From positions 744,001-808,000 of the forward strand of contig NZ_CP053073.1 of NCBI RefSeq assembly GCF_013003985.1: a DNA stretch of 64,000 bases. Reading direction: 5' to 3'. Position 1 is the stretch's first letter, and every line of letters starts with the position of its first letter. A program made the translations under genes and the position numbers. Source of the DNA: Usitatibacter palustris (GTDB lineage Bacteria; Pseudomonadota; Gammaproteobacteria; Burkholderiales; Usitatibacteraceae). Of this stretch, positions 1-9,318 are shown piece after piece. The notes beneath the pieces were generated by a model. That model saw nothing but the letters and a program-made list of their open reading frames with translations, had not been told where the DNA came from and did no database searches.

Positions 1-70
1 CTGCGCGGAGCATGGCGCGATGCGGGTGTCGCGCGGCGCGCTGCCCTTTCCCGACCTGCCGCGCTTCTGA
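1..70 (+). CDS. C-terminal tail of a second GlcD-like FAD-linked oxidase (partial)
   Basis: Only the last 22 codons are in the window; the open frame starts at base 2 and stops with TGA at 68-70. The tail CAEHGAMRVSRG...PRF can be aligned without gaps with the last 22 residues of the downstream GlcD (CAEWGGMHVRSG...PRF), with 13 of 22 identical. This suggests a paralogous FAD-binding oxidase, for example a D-lactate or glycolate dehydrogenase, lying just upstream in the same operon. The stop overlaps the glcD start by one base (TGATG), so the two are probably translationally coupled. The assignment rests on the tail alone. Confidence 0.6.
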   Translation, partial: CAEHGAMRVSRGALPFPDLPRF

Positions 71-1521
71 TGCGCTCGGAACTCGCGCGCGCCCTCGCTT
101 CGGTGGTTCCGCCGCCGACCGTCCTCGACGACGAGGAGAGCCTGCGGCCCTTCGAGACCGATGCCTTCATCATGCGGCGCGCGCTGCCGCTGCTCGCCGC
201 GATTCCCGATAGTGAAGCGCAAGTGCCCGGGATCATTCGCGCCTGCCGCGAGCGCGGCGTGCCCGTCGTGACGCGAGGCGCGGGTACCGGGATTTCCGGC
301 GGCGCGATTCCGCACGAGCAAGGCGCGCTCCTGGTGATGGCCCGGATGCGGAACATCCTTTCCGTGGACGCACTTGCGCGCACCGCGGTCGTCGAACCCG
401 GCGTTCGCAATCTCGCCGTGTCGGAAGCCGCGGCGCCGCATGGTTTGTTCTACGCGCCCGATCCATCGAGCCAGTCGGTGTGCTCGATCGGCGGCAACGT
501 CGCGGAGAATTCGGGCGGCGTGCATTGCCTCAAGTACGGATTCACCACGCAGAACATCTGCGCGCTTCGTGCCTACGATGGCACGGGTGAACGCCTCGAC
601 CTGGGCTCCGAAGCGCTCGATGCCCCGGGCTACGACCTGATGGCGCTGATGACCGGCAGCGAAGGCAACCTGGGCGTGATCACGCGCATCACCGTGCGCC
701 TCGTGCCGCTGCCCGAAGCGACGGAAACGCTGCTCGCGACATTCCCCTCGGTGCGCGCGGCCGCGGAAGCCGTCGGCGAGATCATCGGCGCGGGCATCAT
801 TCCCGCGGCGCTGGAGATGATGGACCGCATCGTGATCGATGCCTGCGAGCAGTTCATGGGCCTCGGTTTTCCGAAGGATGGCGAAGCTTTGCTGCTCGTG
901 GAAGTCGATGGCGGCCGCGAGGATGTGGACGATGCGTTCGCGCGCCTGCGCTCGATTCTCGAGACGTGCGGCGCCATCGAGATTCGCGCCGCGAACGACG
1001 AACGTGAACGTGCGGAACTGTGGCGCGCGCGCAAGGGCGCCTTCACCGCGCTCGCCAATATCCACCCCGATTACTACACGATCGACGGAACCATCCCGCG
1101 CCGCTGCCTGGCCGACGTGCTCGATCGCACGGTCGCCCTCGCGAAGGAATACGGCCTGGTCGTGGGCAACGTGTTCCATGCGGGCGACGGCAACATCCAT
1201 CCGTGCATCTTCTACGACGCATCCGTCCCGGGCGATCTCGAGAAGAGCGAAGCGCTGGGGGCGCGCGTGCTCGAGATCTGCATCGAGGTCGGCGGAACGA
1301 TCACGGGCGAGCATGGCGTGGGCATCGAGAAGCTCCGCCAGATGTGCCAGCAGTTCCGCGCGCCCGAGATCGCGGCTTTCCACGCGGTGAAGCATGCGTT
1401 CGATCCCGAAGGCATCCTCAACCCGGGGAAGGCCGTGCCCACGCTCAAGCGCTGCGCCGAGTGGGGCGGGATGCACGTGCGCTCGGGGGCGATTCCGCAC
1501 CCCGAGATCCCGCGGTTCTAG
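70..1521 (+). CDS. glcD: glycolate oxidase subunit GlcD (FAD-linked)
   Basis: FAD-binding catalytic subunit of glycolate oxidase, which oxidises glycolate to glyoxylate and passes electrons to the respiratory chain together with GlcE and GlcF. The 483 residues fit the family length. The FAD-binding type 4 domain shows GAGTGISGGA at about residues 70-79 and DPSSQSVCSIGGN at 131-143. The C-terminal FAD-oxidase domain has FHAGDGNIHP at 369-378 and TGEHGVG at 412-418. The ATG overlaps the preceding stop. glcE and glcF follow directly, which supports glycolate oxidase rather than a lone D-lactate dehydrogenase. Confidence 0.93.
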   Translation: MRSELARALASVVPPPTVLDDEESLRPFETDAFIMRRALPLLAAIPDSEAQVPGIIRACRERGVPVVTRGAGTGISGGAIPHEQGALLVMARMRNILSVDALARTAVVEPGVRNLAVSEAAAPHGLFYAPDPSSQSVCSIGGNVAENSGGVHCLKYGFTTQNICALRAYDGTGERLDLGSEALDAPGYDLMALMTGSEGNLGVITRITVRLVPLPEATETLLATFPSVRAAAEAVGEIIGAGIIPAALEMMDRIVIDACEQFMGLGFPKDGEALLLVEVDGGREDVDDAFARLRSILETCGAIEIRAANDERERAELWRARKGAFTALANIHPDYYTIDGTIPRRCLADVLDRTVALAKEYGLVVGNVFHAGDGNIHPCIFYDASVPGDLEKSEALGARVLEICIEVGGTITGEHGVGIEKLRQMCQQFRAPEIAAFHAVKHAFDPEGILNPGKAVPTLKRCAEWGGMHVRSGAIPHPEIPRF

Positions 1522-1523
1522 CC

Positions 1524-2573
1524 ATGGATATCGCGGCCCTCGTCGAACGCGTGCGCGAAAGCGCGGAGAAGAAGCGGTGGCTCCGCATTCGCGGCGGCGG
1601 CTCCAAGGATTTCTACGGCGGGCCCCTGCAGGGGGACGTCGTCGACGTCGCGTCGTACGAGGGCATCATCGCCTACGAACCGCGCGAGCTCGTGCTCACG
1701 GTGCGCGCCGGTACGCGCCTCGCCGACGTGGAAACCGTGCTCGCCGCGGAGCGGCAGATGCTGCCGTTCGAACCGCCGCACTTCGGCGAAGCCGCGACGA
1801 TCGGCGGGACGGTGGCCGCGGGATTCTCGGGTCCGCGCCGTCCCTATTCCGGTGCCGCACGCGACTTCGTCCTCGGCGCGCGCATCGTCAACGGCAAGGG
1901 CGAGGACCTCTCGTTCGGCGGGCGCGTCATCAAGAACGTCGCGGGCTACGACGTTTCGCGCCTGATGGCCGGCGCTTTGGGCACGCTGGGAATCCTCACC
2001 GAACTTTCCTTCAAGGTCCTGCCGCGTCCTTCAGTAGAGGCGACGATCGCGTTCTCGCTCGACGAAGCGAAGGCGATCGAGCAGGCCAATCGCTGGGCGG
2101 GCCTGCCGCTGCCGTTGTCGGGCGCGGCGTGGGTGGACGGCGTGCTGCGCGTGCGGTTGTCAGGCGCGCAGAGCGCTGTGAATGCCGCGCGGGCGAAGAT
2201 GGGCGGTGACGAGGTAGCCGACGGCGAATCGTTCTGGCGCGACCTGCGTGAACACCGGCTCGCGTTCTTCCGCGAAGGGCAGCCGCTGTGGCGGCTCTCC
2301 GTTCCGCAGACGGCGGCGCCGATCTCGACCGCGCACCCGCAATTGATCGACTGGGGTGGCGGCCAGCGCTGGGTGAGCGGCGCACTCGACGCGGCGGACA
2401 TCCGTTCGCGCGTCGAATCCGCAGGCGGGCACGCCACGCTCTTCCGCGGCGGCGACAAATCGGTGGGCGTCTTCCATCCGCTGCAGCCCGCCGTCGCGAA
2501 GATCCACGCGCGGCTCAAGGAGGCCTTCGATCCGGCCGGCATCCTCAACCGCGGACGTCTCTACGACTTCTGA
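1524..2573 (+). CDS. glcE: glycolate oxidase FAD-binding subunit GlcE
   Basis: Second FAD-binding subunit of the glycolate oxidase complex. It is 349 residues, close to the 350 of the E. coli protein. It carries the FAD-binding fold of the GlcD family in shortened form (GGGSKDFYGG near residue 24, then PFEPPHFGEAATIGGT and a GVVAGG-like segment) and ends in the family pattern FDPAGILNRGRLY. The ATG lies two bases after the glcD stop, and the stop TGA overlaps the glcF ATG by one base. GlcE has no Fe-S motif; it needs GlcD and GlcF for activity, from what is known of the family. Confidence 0.92.
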   Translation: MDIAALVERVRESAEKKRWLRIRGGGSKDFYGGPLQGDVVDVASYEGIIAYEPRELVLTVRAGTRLADVETVLAAERQMLPFEPPHFGEAATIGGTVAAGFSGPRRPYSGAARDFVLGARIVNGKGEDLSFGGRVIKNVAGYDVSRLMAGALGTLGILTELSFKVLPRPSVEATIAFSLDEAKAIEQANRWAGLPLPLSGAAWVDGVLRVRLSGAQSAVNAARAKMGGDEVADGESFWRDLREHRLAFFREGQPLWRLSVPQTAAPISTAHPQLIDWGGGQRWVSGALDAADIRSRVESAGGHATLFRGGDKSVGVFHPLQPAVAKIHARLKEAFDPAGILNRGRLYDF

Positions 2574-3802
2574 TGCAAACCAATCTCGCTGACTGGATCA
2601 AGGATTCGCCCCAGGGCCTCGAGGCCGACGCGATCCTGCGCAAGTGCGTGCACTGCGGCTTCTGCCTCGCGACCTGTCCGACGTACGGCCTGCTGGGCGA
2701 CGAGCTCGACAGCCCGCGCGGACGCATCTACCTCATGAAGCAGATGCTCGAGGGCGCGGCCGTCACCGAAACGACGCAGATCCACCTCGATCGTTGCCTG
2801 ACTTGCCGCGCGTGTGAAACGACGTGTCCCTCGGGCGTGCAGTACGGGCGCCTGGTGGATATCGGCCGCGAGCTCGTCGAGGAGAAGGTGCCGCGCGGCT
2901 TGTTCACTCGCGCCAAGCGGTGGGTGCTGCGTCATGCGTTGCTCTCGCCGACGCTCTTCGGGGCCGCGCTCGGCATGGGGCGCGCGTTCCGCGGGCTGCT
3001 GCCCGAGTCGATCGCCCGCACGGTTCCTGCCCTGCGCGAGGCGGGCGAACGCCCCGCGGTGCGGCACGCGCGGCGCATGCTCGTGCTCGAAGGCTGCGTG
3101 CAGCCGGCGATCGCGCCGTCGATCAATGCCGCCACCGCGCGCGTGCTCGACCGCCTGGGCATCTCGCTGCTCGCGACACCTGCGGCAGCCTGTTGCGGCG
3201 CCGTGTCCCATCACCTGAATGCGCAGGACGAAGCGCTCGGGTACGTGCGAGCGAACATCGACGCGTGGTGGCCGCAGGTCGAGGCGGGCGCCGAGGCGAT
3301 CGTCATCACGGCGAGCGGCTGCGGGACGATGGTCGCGGAGTACGGGCACCTGCTGCGCAACGATCCGGCCTATGCCACCAAGGCGGCGCGCATCTCGGCG
3401 CTTGCAAAGGATGTCTCCGAGATCGTGGCGGCGGAGCGCGCAGCGCTGGCGAAGCTCCTTGCGGGCAAGCCCGCGCAAGCGAAGCTCGCGTTCCATTCGC
3501 CCTGCAGCCTGCAGCACGGGTTGCGCATCACGGGCGTGGTGGAGTCGATCCTGCGCGACGCGGGGTTCACGCTCACCGCGGTTCCCGATGGCCACCTGTG
3601 CTGCGGATCGGCGGGCACGTATTCGATCCTGCAGCCTGAGCTGTCGCAGCAATTGCTCGCGAACAAAGTGACCGCGCTGGAATCGGGTGCGCCGGAGATG
3701 ATCGCCACGGCGAACATCGGCTGCCTCTCGCACATCGCCTCGGGATCGCAGCGGCCGGTGCGCCACTGGATCGAGATCCTCGACGATCAGTTGCGCCGGT
3801 AG
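2573..3802 (+). CDS. glcF: glycolate oxidase iron-sulfur subunit GlcF
   Basis: Iron-sulfur subunit of glycolate oxidase, 409 residues. Two ferredoxin-type 4Fe-4S motifs are visible near the N-terminus: C25-x2-C28-x2-C31-x3-C35-P and C75-x2-C78-x2-C81-x3-C85-P. Two CCG domains follow, one ending in AACCGA and one with SPCSLQHG then LCCGSAGTY, as in GlcF and heterodisulfide-reductase-like electron carriers. It is the last gene of the glc operon. Its 3' end overlaps the convergent glycosyltransferase gene by 16 bases. Confidence 0.93.
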   Translation: MQTNLADWIKDSPQGLEADAILRKCVHCGFCLATCPTYGLLGDELDSPRGRIYLMKQMLEGAAVTETTQIHLDRCLTCRACETTCPSGVQYGRLVDIGRELVEEKVPRGLFTRAKRWVLRHALLSPTLFGAALGMGRAFRGLLPESIARTVPALREAGERPAVRHARRMLVLEGCVQPAIAPSINAATARVLDRLGISLLATPAAACCGAVSHHLNAQDEALGYVRANIDAWWPQVEAGAEAIVITASGCGTMVAEYGHLLRNDPAYATKAARISALAKDVSEIVAAERAALAKLLAGKPAQAKLAFHSPCSLQHGLRITGVVESILRDAGFTLTAVPDGHLCCGSAGTYSILQPELSQQLLANKVTALESGAPEMIATANIGCLSHIASGSQRPVRHWIEILDDQLRR

Positions 3803-5454
3803 AGGACCAGCACCTCGCTCTTGTCGCCGGGGCGCGATCCGCGCCAGATCTCGGTCCATCCCGGGCCGGCCGGGGCGACGCGCGAGGGCGCGGTCTGCAC
3901 CATCATGATCCGGCACACGGGCGCGGCCGGACTGTCGGGCCGGAAGAAATTGAGCCCCGAGTAGTGCCCGAAGAGCGCGCGCTGCGATTCGCCGACGCCC
4001 TCGCTGATCACGCACTTGTAGCCGACCGGCAGCGCCTGGTTGAGGCTTGCGGCGAGGGGCCGGTAGCTGCGCGCATAGTCGATCGCCGGTACACCGAGCG
4101 TCATCATCAGCATCCACACCATCGTGATGCCCGCGGCCCAGTTGACGAGCGCGCGGCGCGTCGTGCGTAGCGAACGCGCGACCACTGCAAGCCAGATGAG
4201 GGTCAGCAGCGCCGCCGCGGCAAAGGGCAGGAAGCGGAACGTGTACTTGAACCCCGGTAGCTCCGCACCGATCCGGATCGCGACGGCCTCGGGGCTGCCG
4301 GTGATCGCGGCCACCCACGCGATCCAGATGAGGGCGGCCATCAGGAAGAACGTGGTGAGACCGAACCAGTCGAGCGCACTCGCCGCGCCGCGGCGCAGCG
4401 TATCGACCTCGGCCACGCCCAGCAGGGCGAGCGGCACCAGCATCGGCAAGGCGTTCACTTCGCGCGCCTCGGCGAACAGCGAGAGGCCCACGAAGAACAC
4501 GAGGAACGCGACGAAGGGCAGGTGCAGGTCCGTGCGCGTCGCCAGGGTCTTGCGCGCGCGCCAGATGCTCCAGGCCGCGAGCGGCCAGGCCGGCCACGCA
4601 TGCCATGGGAGCGTCTTCGCGAAGTAGACGAGATCGAGCAGGCCGGCGCGCGACCCGCGGTCCGACCAGCGCGAGGCGAGGGCGCGCGAGAGCCACATGT
4701 CGAGCAGCGCCGGATTGGCGGTGAAGAGCATGCACGGCCACAGGGCGAGGAGCGGAATCGCGCAGACGACCGCGATCGCGGCGGTGGTCGCGTAGGCGCG
4801 CGTGCGCCAGGCGCTCGAGGCGAGCGGCAGTGCGGCCATCAGCGCCGCGAGCAGGCCCAGCGAGAGGAATCCATCGCCCAGGAACGCGACGCCGAGCGCC
4901 ACGCCCGTGACGACGCCGGCGATCTTTTCCTTTCGTTGCGAGAGCGCGAGTCCGTAGACACCCAGCGCGATGCCCGAAAGCCCCGCGAGGTCGGTGTTCA
5001 TCTCGTGCGCGCGCAGCAGCAGGCCCAGGCAGCCGATGAAGAGCAGCACGGCGATCCGTACGCTGCGCTCGCCCATGAGCTCGCGCGCCGTGAGCCCCAT
5101 GCACGTGAGCGTGATCGCCATGAACGTGCCCGCGGACAGGCGCATCGCGTCGTGCAGCGGGAGGAACCAACCGAAAAGCGTGCCGTGCAGGCCCGCGACC
5201 CAGTAGTAGAGCGGCGCCTTTTCCATCCACGGCTCGCCGGCGATGCGCGCGAGGACCCAGTGGCCCGAGCGCAGCATGTCGCTCACGATGCCGAAGACGA
5301 TCGCCTCGTCGCCCTTCCACGGATCGTGGCCGACGAGGCCCGGCAGCAGCCACGCCGCGCAGACGATCAGGAAGAGCACGGCCTTCACCGGCGTGCGCGT
5401 GCCGTCGTAGGCGATGCGGCCGCTCAGGGTGTCGGAAAGACGGCTCGCGGACAT
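3787..5454 (-). CDS. GT-C family membrane glycosyltransferase (ArnT/PMT-like)
   Basis: A 555-residue integral membrane protein with many hydrophobic segments and the hallmarks of GT39/83-type (ArnT/PMT_2) glycosyltransferases: an early loop with W-K-G-D-E-A around residues 46-51 and EPWMEKAPLYYW near residue 75. Family members transfer a sugar from a polyprenyl-phosphate donor to lipid A or protein on the periplasmic side. The acceptor cannot be read from the sequence. It stands alone, convergent with glcF (16-base overlap). There are no arn or eptA genes next to it, so a role in lipid A aminoarabinose addition is not supported. Confidence 0.8.
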   Translation of the reverse strand: MSASRLSDTLSGRIAYDGTRTPVKAVLFLIVCAAWLLPGLVGHDPWKGDEAIVFGIVSDMLRSGHWVLARIAGEPWMEKAPLYYWVAGLHGTLFGWFLPLHDAMRLSAGTFMAITLTCMGLTARELMGERSVRIAVLLFIGCLGLLLRAHEMNTDLAGLSGIALGVYGLALSQRKEKIAGVVTGVALGVAFLGDGFLSLGLLAALMAALPLASSAWRTRAYATTAAIAVVCAIPLLALWPCMLFTANPALLDMWLSRALASRWSDRGSRAGLLDLVYFAKTLPWHAWPAWPLAAWSIWRARKTLATRTDLHLPFVAFLVFFVGLSLFAEAREVNALPMLVPLALLGVAEVDTLRRGAASALDWFGLTTFFLMAALIWIAWVAAITGSPEAVAIRIGAELPGFKYTFRFLPFAAAALLTLIWLAVVARSLRTTRRALVNWAAGITMVWMLMMTLGVPAIDYARSYRPLAASLNQALPVGYKCVISEGVGESQRALFGHYSGLNFFRPDSPAAPVCRIMMVQTAPSRVAPAGPGWTEIWRGSRPGDKSEVLVLYRRN

Positions 5455-5480
5455 GGGCTCAATTGTAGTCGTGCAAATGA

Positions 5481-5508
5481 AAAGGGCAGCCCGCGTGGGC
5501 TGCCCTTT
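5481..5508 (-). terminator. rho-independent terminator of rpmE2
   Basis: Perfect 12-bp stem (AAAGGGCAGCCC / GGGCTGCCCTTT) with a 4-base loop, 22 bases downstream of the rpmE2 stop on the minus strand. It is followed on that strand by a T-rich stretch (TTTTCATTT). Confidence 0.85.
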
Positions 5509-5529
5509 CGATGCTGCGGGCGATGCCGA

Positions 5530-5793
5530 TCAACCGGCCTTCGCGGGCGTCTTCTTCGCGTAGCGCTTGTTGAACTTGTCCACGCGGCCGGCCGTGTCCA
5601 TGATCTTCTGCTTGCCCGTGTAGAACGGATGCGACTCCGCCGAGATTTCGATCTTGTAGACCGGATACTCGTTGCCGTCCTTCCACTTGATGGTCTCGGA
5701 CGTCGAGACCGTCGAGCGCGTCACGAAGCCGAAATCGCAGGAAGTGTCGAGGAACACCACTTCACGATAGTTGGGATGGATGCCTGCTTTCAT
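5530..5793 (-). CDS. rpmE2: 50S ribosomal protein L31 type B
   Basis: An 87-residue ribosomal protein starting [14 protein letters not shown] with the type B signature FYTGKQK. It has a single cysteine (DTSCDF) and lacks the CxxC pairs of zinc-binding type A L31. This is the zinc-independent form that many bacteria use as the only L31 or under zinc limitation. The start at 5793 is preferred over the longer frame to 5856, because the extra 21 residues do not resemble L31. A promoter-like site lies upstream and a strong terminator downstream. Confidence 0.93.
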   Translation of the reverse strand: MKAGIHPNYREVVFLDTSCDFGFVTRSTVSTSETIKWKDGNEYPVYKIEISAESHPFYTGKQKIMDTAGRVDKFNKRYAKKTPAKAG

Positions 5794-5858
5794 CGTTCTC
5801 GCCTTTCGCCGGGAGCTAATTCGGGGCCCGATCGTTGCCGGACTCCGGGAAAACACGC

Positions 5859-5887
5859 ATTATCCAAGAAAACCCCAATGAAAGCAA
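5859..5887 (-). promoter_or_regulatory. putative sigma-70 promoter of rpmE2
   Basis: On the minus strand, TTGCTT (5882-5887) and GATAAT (5859-5864) are separated by 17 bases, about 65 bases upstream of the rpmE2 start. It fits the consensus well but is predicted by eye only. Confidence 0.5.
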
Positions 5888-5908
5888 TGGGTTGGTAAGG
5901 GAGCGTCC

Positions 5909-6402
5909 ATGGGACTGTTTGGCAAGCTCTTTTCCAAGGATCCGACCGCGGACTGGCCCCCTCCCGAGGGCCGGCTACCGGCTTTTGACCCCTCCACGGG
6001 CAAGTTCGGACCCCTGCGTTTCGGCGACCCCCTGGAGGCCGCCCGGGCCCTCGGCAAGCCCCTTTCCTACGAGGGCGGGACCAACATGGCCATCCTCAAG
6101 TACGCGAGCGGCGTGACGCTCGATTTCGAGGACGGCAAGTTCGTGAACCTGTGCTTCAACACCGCCCCGGAGGTTGCCGCGCATGGCGGCCAGCGCCCGG
6201 CCGTGGGCAGCGTCGGCGGCCTGCCGGTCTCGGAAGCGACGACGCCGGAAGACGCGATCGGCTGGATGGGGGAACCCGACGAGCGCGAAGAAGACGCCGA
6301 CGACGACTCGATCGCCTTCACCTACCGACGCGGGAAGATCACCATCTACTTCGAATTCGAGAAGGACGTGGGGCTGTCCTTCCTCGACATCACCGCCGAC
6401 GA

Positions 6403-6406
<4 letters not shown>
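5909..6406 (+). CDS. conserved-looking hypothetical protein, 165 aa
   Basis: I do not recognise this family. The protein starts [12 protein letters not shown], has no signal peptide or membrane segment, and is acidic towards the C-terminus ([10 protein letters not shown] near residue 130, then an alternating beta-like stretch ending in LDITADD). The pattern of short beta strands and glycine turns suggests a small soluble domain. The ATG has a purine-rich stretch (AAGGGAG) upstream. It is divergent from rpmE2, and its stop overlaps the convergent rho stop by 4 bases. Codon choice matches its neighbours, so it looks like a real gene. Confidence 0.7.
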
Positions 6407-7659
<1,253 letters not shown>

Positions 7660-7688
7660 GCCGCGGACCTGCTTGAGGTATGGGAGAT

Positions 7689-7711
7689 CGCCCAAAGGGA
7701 CCGCTTGGGCG
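7689..7711 (-). other. hairpin in the rho leader
   Basis: A 7-bp perfect stem (CGCCCAA / TTGGGCG) with a 9-base loop lies 30 bases upstream of the rho start, in the 158-base gap between trxA and rho. Rho is autoregulated through its leader in other bacteria, so this could be part of an attenuator. That role is inference; the stem is short and has no T-run. Confidence 0.35.
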
Positions 7712-7817
7712 CGGCGGAGAGGCTTCTAAGGGGTGGCCTGGCTGCGGAGGGATGCTGCGGGGTTCTTCTGCGAGCCGTTGCGAACGAACAGCCAGGACGG
7801 GGCGAGGTTATCTGCTT

Positions 7818-8171
7818 TCAGATATTGCTGTCAATGAACGCGGCGAGCTGGGACTTCGAAACGGCGCCGACCTTGGTCGCTTCGATGTTGCCGTTCTTGA
7901 AGAGCATGAGCGTCGGGATGCCGCGGATGCCGTACTTGGGCGGCGTGGCCTGGTTCTCGTCGATGTTGAGCTTCGCGATCTTCAGGCGTCCCCGGTATTC
8001 CTGCGCGATCTGGTCGAGCGCCGGGGCGATCATCTTGCAGGGGCCGCACCATTCCGCCCAGTAGTCGACCAGGACGGGGGTGTTGGACTGCAGCACTTCG
8101 GATTCGAACGTGTCGTCCGTGATGTGGACGATGGTCTCGTTCGCGGAATGCTTCGCTTCGGGTTGGCTCAC
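7818..8171 (-). CDS. trxA: thioredoxin
   Basis: Small redox protein that reduces protein disulfides. With a GTG start at 8171 it has 117 residues, slightly longer than the usual 108. The active site is W41-C-G-P-C45-K, and the cis-proline region reads GIRGIPTL. The GTG is chosen because a GAGG ribosome-binding site lies 8 bases upstream and the product starts like other thioredoxins. The frame stays open to an ATG at 8228, but those extra residues ([14 protein letters not shown]) look non-coding. It lies upstream of rho on the same strand. Confidence 0.93.
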   Translation of the reverse strand: MSQPEAKHSANETIVHITDDTFESEVLQSNTPVLVDYWAEWCGPCKMIAPALDQIAQEYRGRLKIAKLNIDENQATPPKYGIRGIPTLMLFKNGNIEATKVGAVSKSQLAAFIDSNI

Positions 8172-8346
8172 GGATTGCCTCGCTTCGGGATGGGGTTGGC
8201 CGCGGTCGGTGCCTGGGCACAGGGCCAATGGATGACGGTCATTTTAGGTCAATCCCGGGGCGGGGGCAAAGCGGCGGGTTGGGGCGGCCCGGACCCGGCT
8301 GATAGAATGTCGGTCCCCGTTTTCCCGCTCTTGCCAAGGCTATTCC

Positions 8347-8670
8347 ATGACGTACGTGGTTACCGAGTCCTGCGTGAAGTGCAAGTACACCGATTGCGTC
8401 GATGTATGCCCGGTGGATTGCTTTCGCGAGGGCCCCAACATGCTGGTCATCGATCCGGACGAGTGCATCGACTGCACGCTTTGCGTGGCCGAGTGCCCGG
8501 TCGAGGCGATCTTCGCGGAAGACGACGTCCCCGCCGACCAGAAGGACTTCACCGCGCTCAACGCCGAGCTTTCGAAGGTCTGGAAGCCCCTGGTCGAGCG
8601 CAAGCCCGCGCCCGCGGATGCGGACGCGTGGAAAGACGTGAAGGCCAAGCGCCACCTCGTCGAGAAGTAA
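8347..8670 (+). CDS. fdxA: ferredoxin FdxA, 7Fe-8S type
   Basis: A 107-residue ferredoxin with cysteines at 9, 12, 17, 21, 25, 40, 43, 46 and 50. Cys9, 17 and 50 fit ligation of a 3Fe-4S cluster and Cys21, 40, 43 and 46 a 4Fe-4S cluster, the pattern of the FdxA/Azotobacter FdI-like family. It ends in the usual lysine-rich tail. It is divergent from trxA with its own upstream region, where a possible TAGAAT -10 element is seen at about 8301. It acts as a low-potential cytoplasmic electron carrier. Confidence 0.93.
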   Translation: MTYVVTESCVKCKYTDCVDVCPVDCFREGPNMLVIDPDECIDCTLCVAECPVEAIFAEDDVPADQKDFTALNAELSKVWKPLVERKPAPADADAWKDVKAKRHLVEK

Positions 8671-8683
8671 GACCTCCGGACGA

Positions 8684-8709
8684 TCCACCGGGACTTCGGT
8701 CCCGCTGGA
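8684..8709 (+). terminator. TTCG-loop hairpin after fdxA
   Basis: CGGGAC-TTCG-GTCCCG forms a 6-bp stem with a stable tetraloop (8689-8704), which can be extended by TCCA/TGGA across a C-C mismatch. There is no T-run after it. It could be a weak terminator, an RNA-stabilising 3' end, or a leader element of the next gene. Confidence 0.4.
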
Positions 8710-8782
8710 CGCTCCCTCCCTGTAGGAGGAAACTGGCCTTCGCCGATTCCCGGCGCACAGTCCTCCAGGGAGAAAAACCAAG

Positions 8783-9160
8783 ATGCTCAACGTAAAGACG
8801 CTTTCCGCCGGCCTCGCGCTGGCGGCCGGGCTCGGGTTTGCCGGCAGCACGTTTGCCGAAAACGCCGCGCTCGATTTCAAGCTCGTGAACAAGACCGGCT
8901 ACACGATCGAGAAGGTCTACATCAGCCCGTCCAAGAAGGACAGCTGGGGCAAGCCCATCAACGCCAAGCCGATCAAGAACGGCGACCACCTCAACGTGAA
9001 GTGGAAGGATGCGGCCAAGGCCCAGGACTATGACCTGCGGGCGGTCTACAAGGATGGCGGCGCGCCGGTCTGGAAGAGCCTCGACCCGACGACTTTCAGC
9101 ACCCTCACGCTCAAGTGGGACAAGAAGGCGGACAAGACCGTTGCCGTGAAGGAGCGCTAG
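8783..9160 (+). CDS. small secreted protein of unknown function
   Basis: A 125-residue protein with a clear Sec signal peptide (positively charged start, hydrophobic run LSAGLALAAGLGFAG, likely cleavage after A25 in TFA-EN). The mature part of about 100 residues is lysine- and tryptophan-rich and has the pattern VNKTGYTIEKVYISPS followed by W-G-K, which I recall from small periplasmic proteins of unknown function. It probably folds as a beta sandwich, but this is inference. It has a GGGAG ribosome-binding site, is flanked by a hairpin upstream and a terminator downstream, and so is probably monocistronic. Confidence 0.75.
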   Translation: MLNVKTLSAGLALAAGLGFAGSTFAENAALDFKLVNKTGYTIEKVYISPSKKDSWGKPINAKPIKNGDHLNVKWKDAAKAQDYDLRAVYKDGGAPVWKSLDPTTFSTLTLKWDKKADKTVAVKER

Positions 9161-9184
9161 CCGCCCGCTTCATGCCGGCGAAAA

Positions 9185-9212
9185 AAAAGGGGGCTCCGGC
9201 CCCCTTTTGTTT
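9185..9212 (+). terminator. rho-independent terminator
   Basis: AAAAGGGGGC-TCCG-GCCCCCTTTT followed by GTTT. This is a 10-bp stem with a 4-base loop, 24 bases after the stop of the secreted-protein gene. Confidence 0.85.
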
Positions 9213-9318
9213 GGCCCGCGTCATTTACACTCGCCGACGGTTCCGATAAATCCTCAAGGGATAACAAACGACAGGATCGCGACACGGGAACGCGATTCGC
9301 GGCGAGGGGGCAGGCCCA

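Noticed and set aside
2561..5353. A 930-residue minus-strand open frame across glcF and the glycosyltransferase gene
   Set aside because: Its product is arginine- and alanine-rich low-complexity with no family pattern, and it lies over two real genes. In high-GC DNA such antisense frames are shadows.
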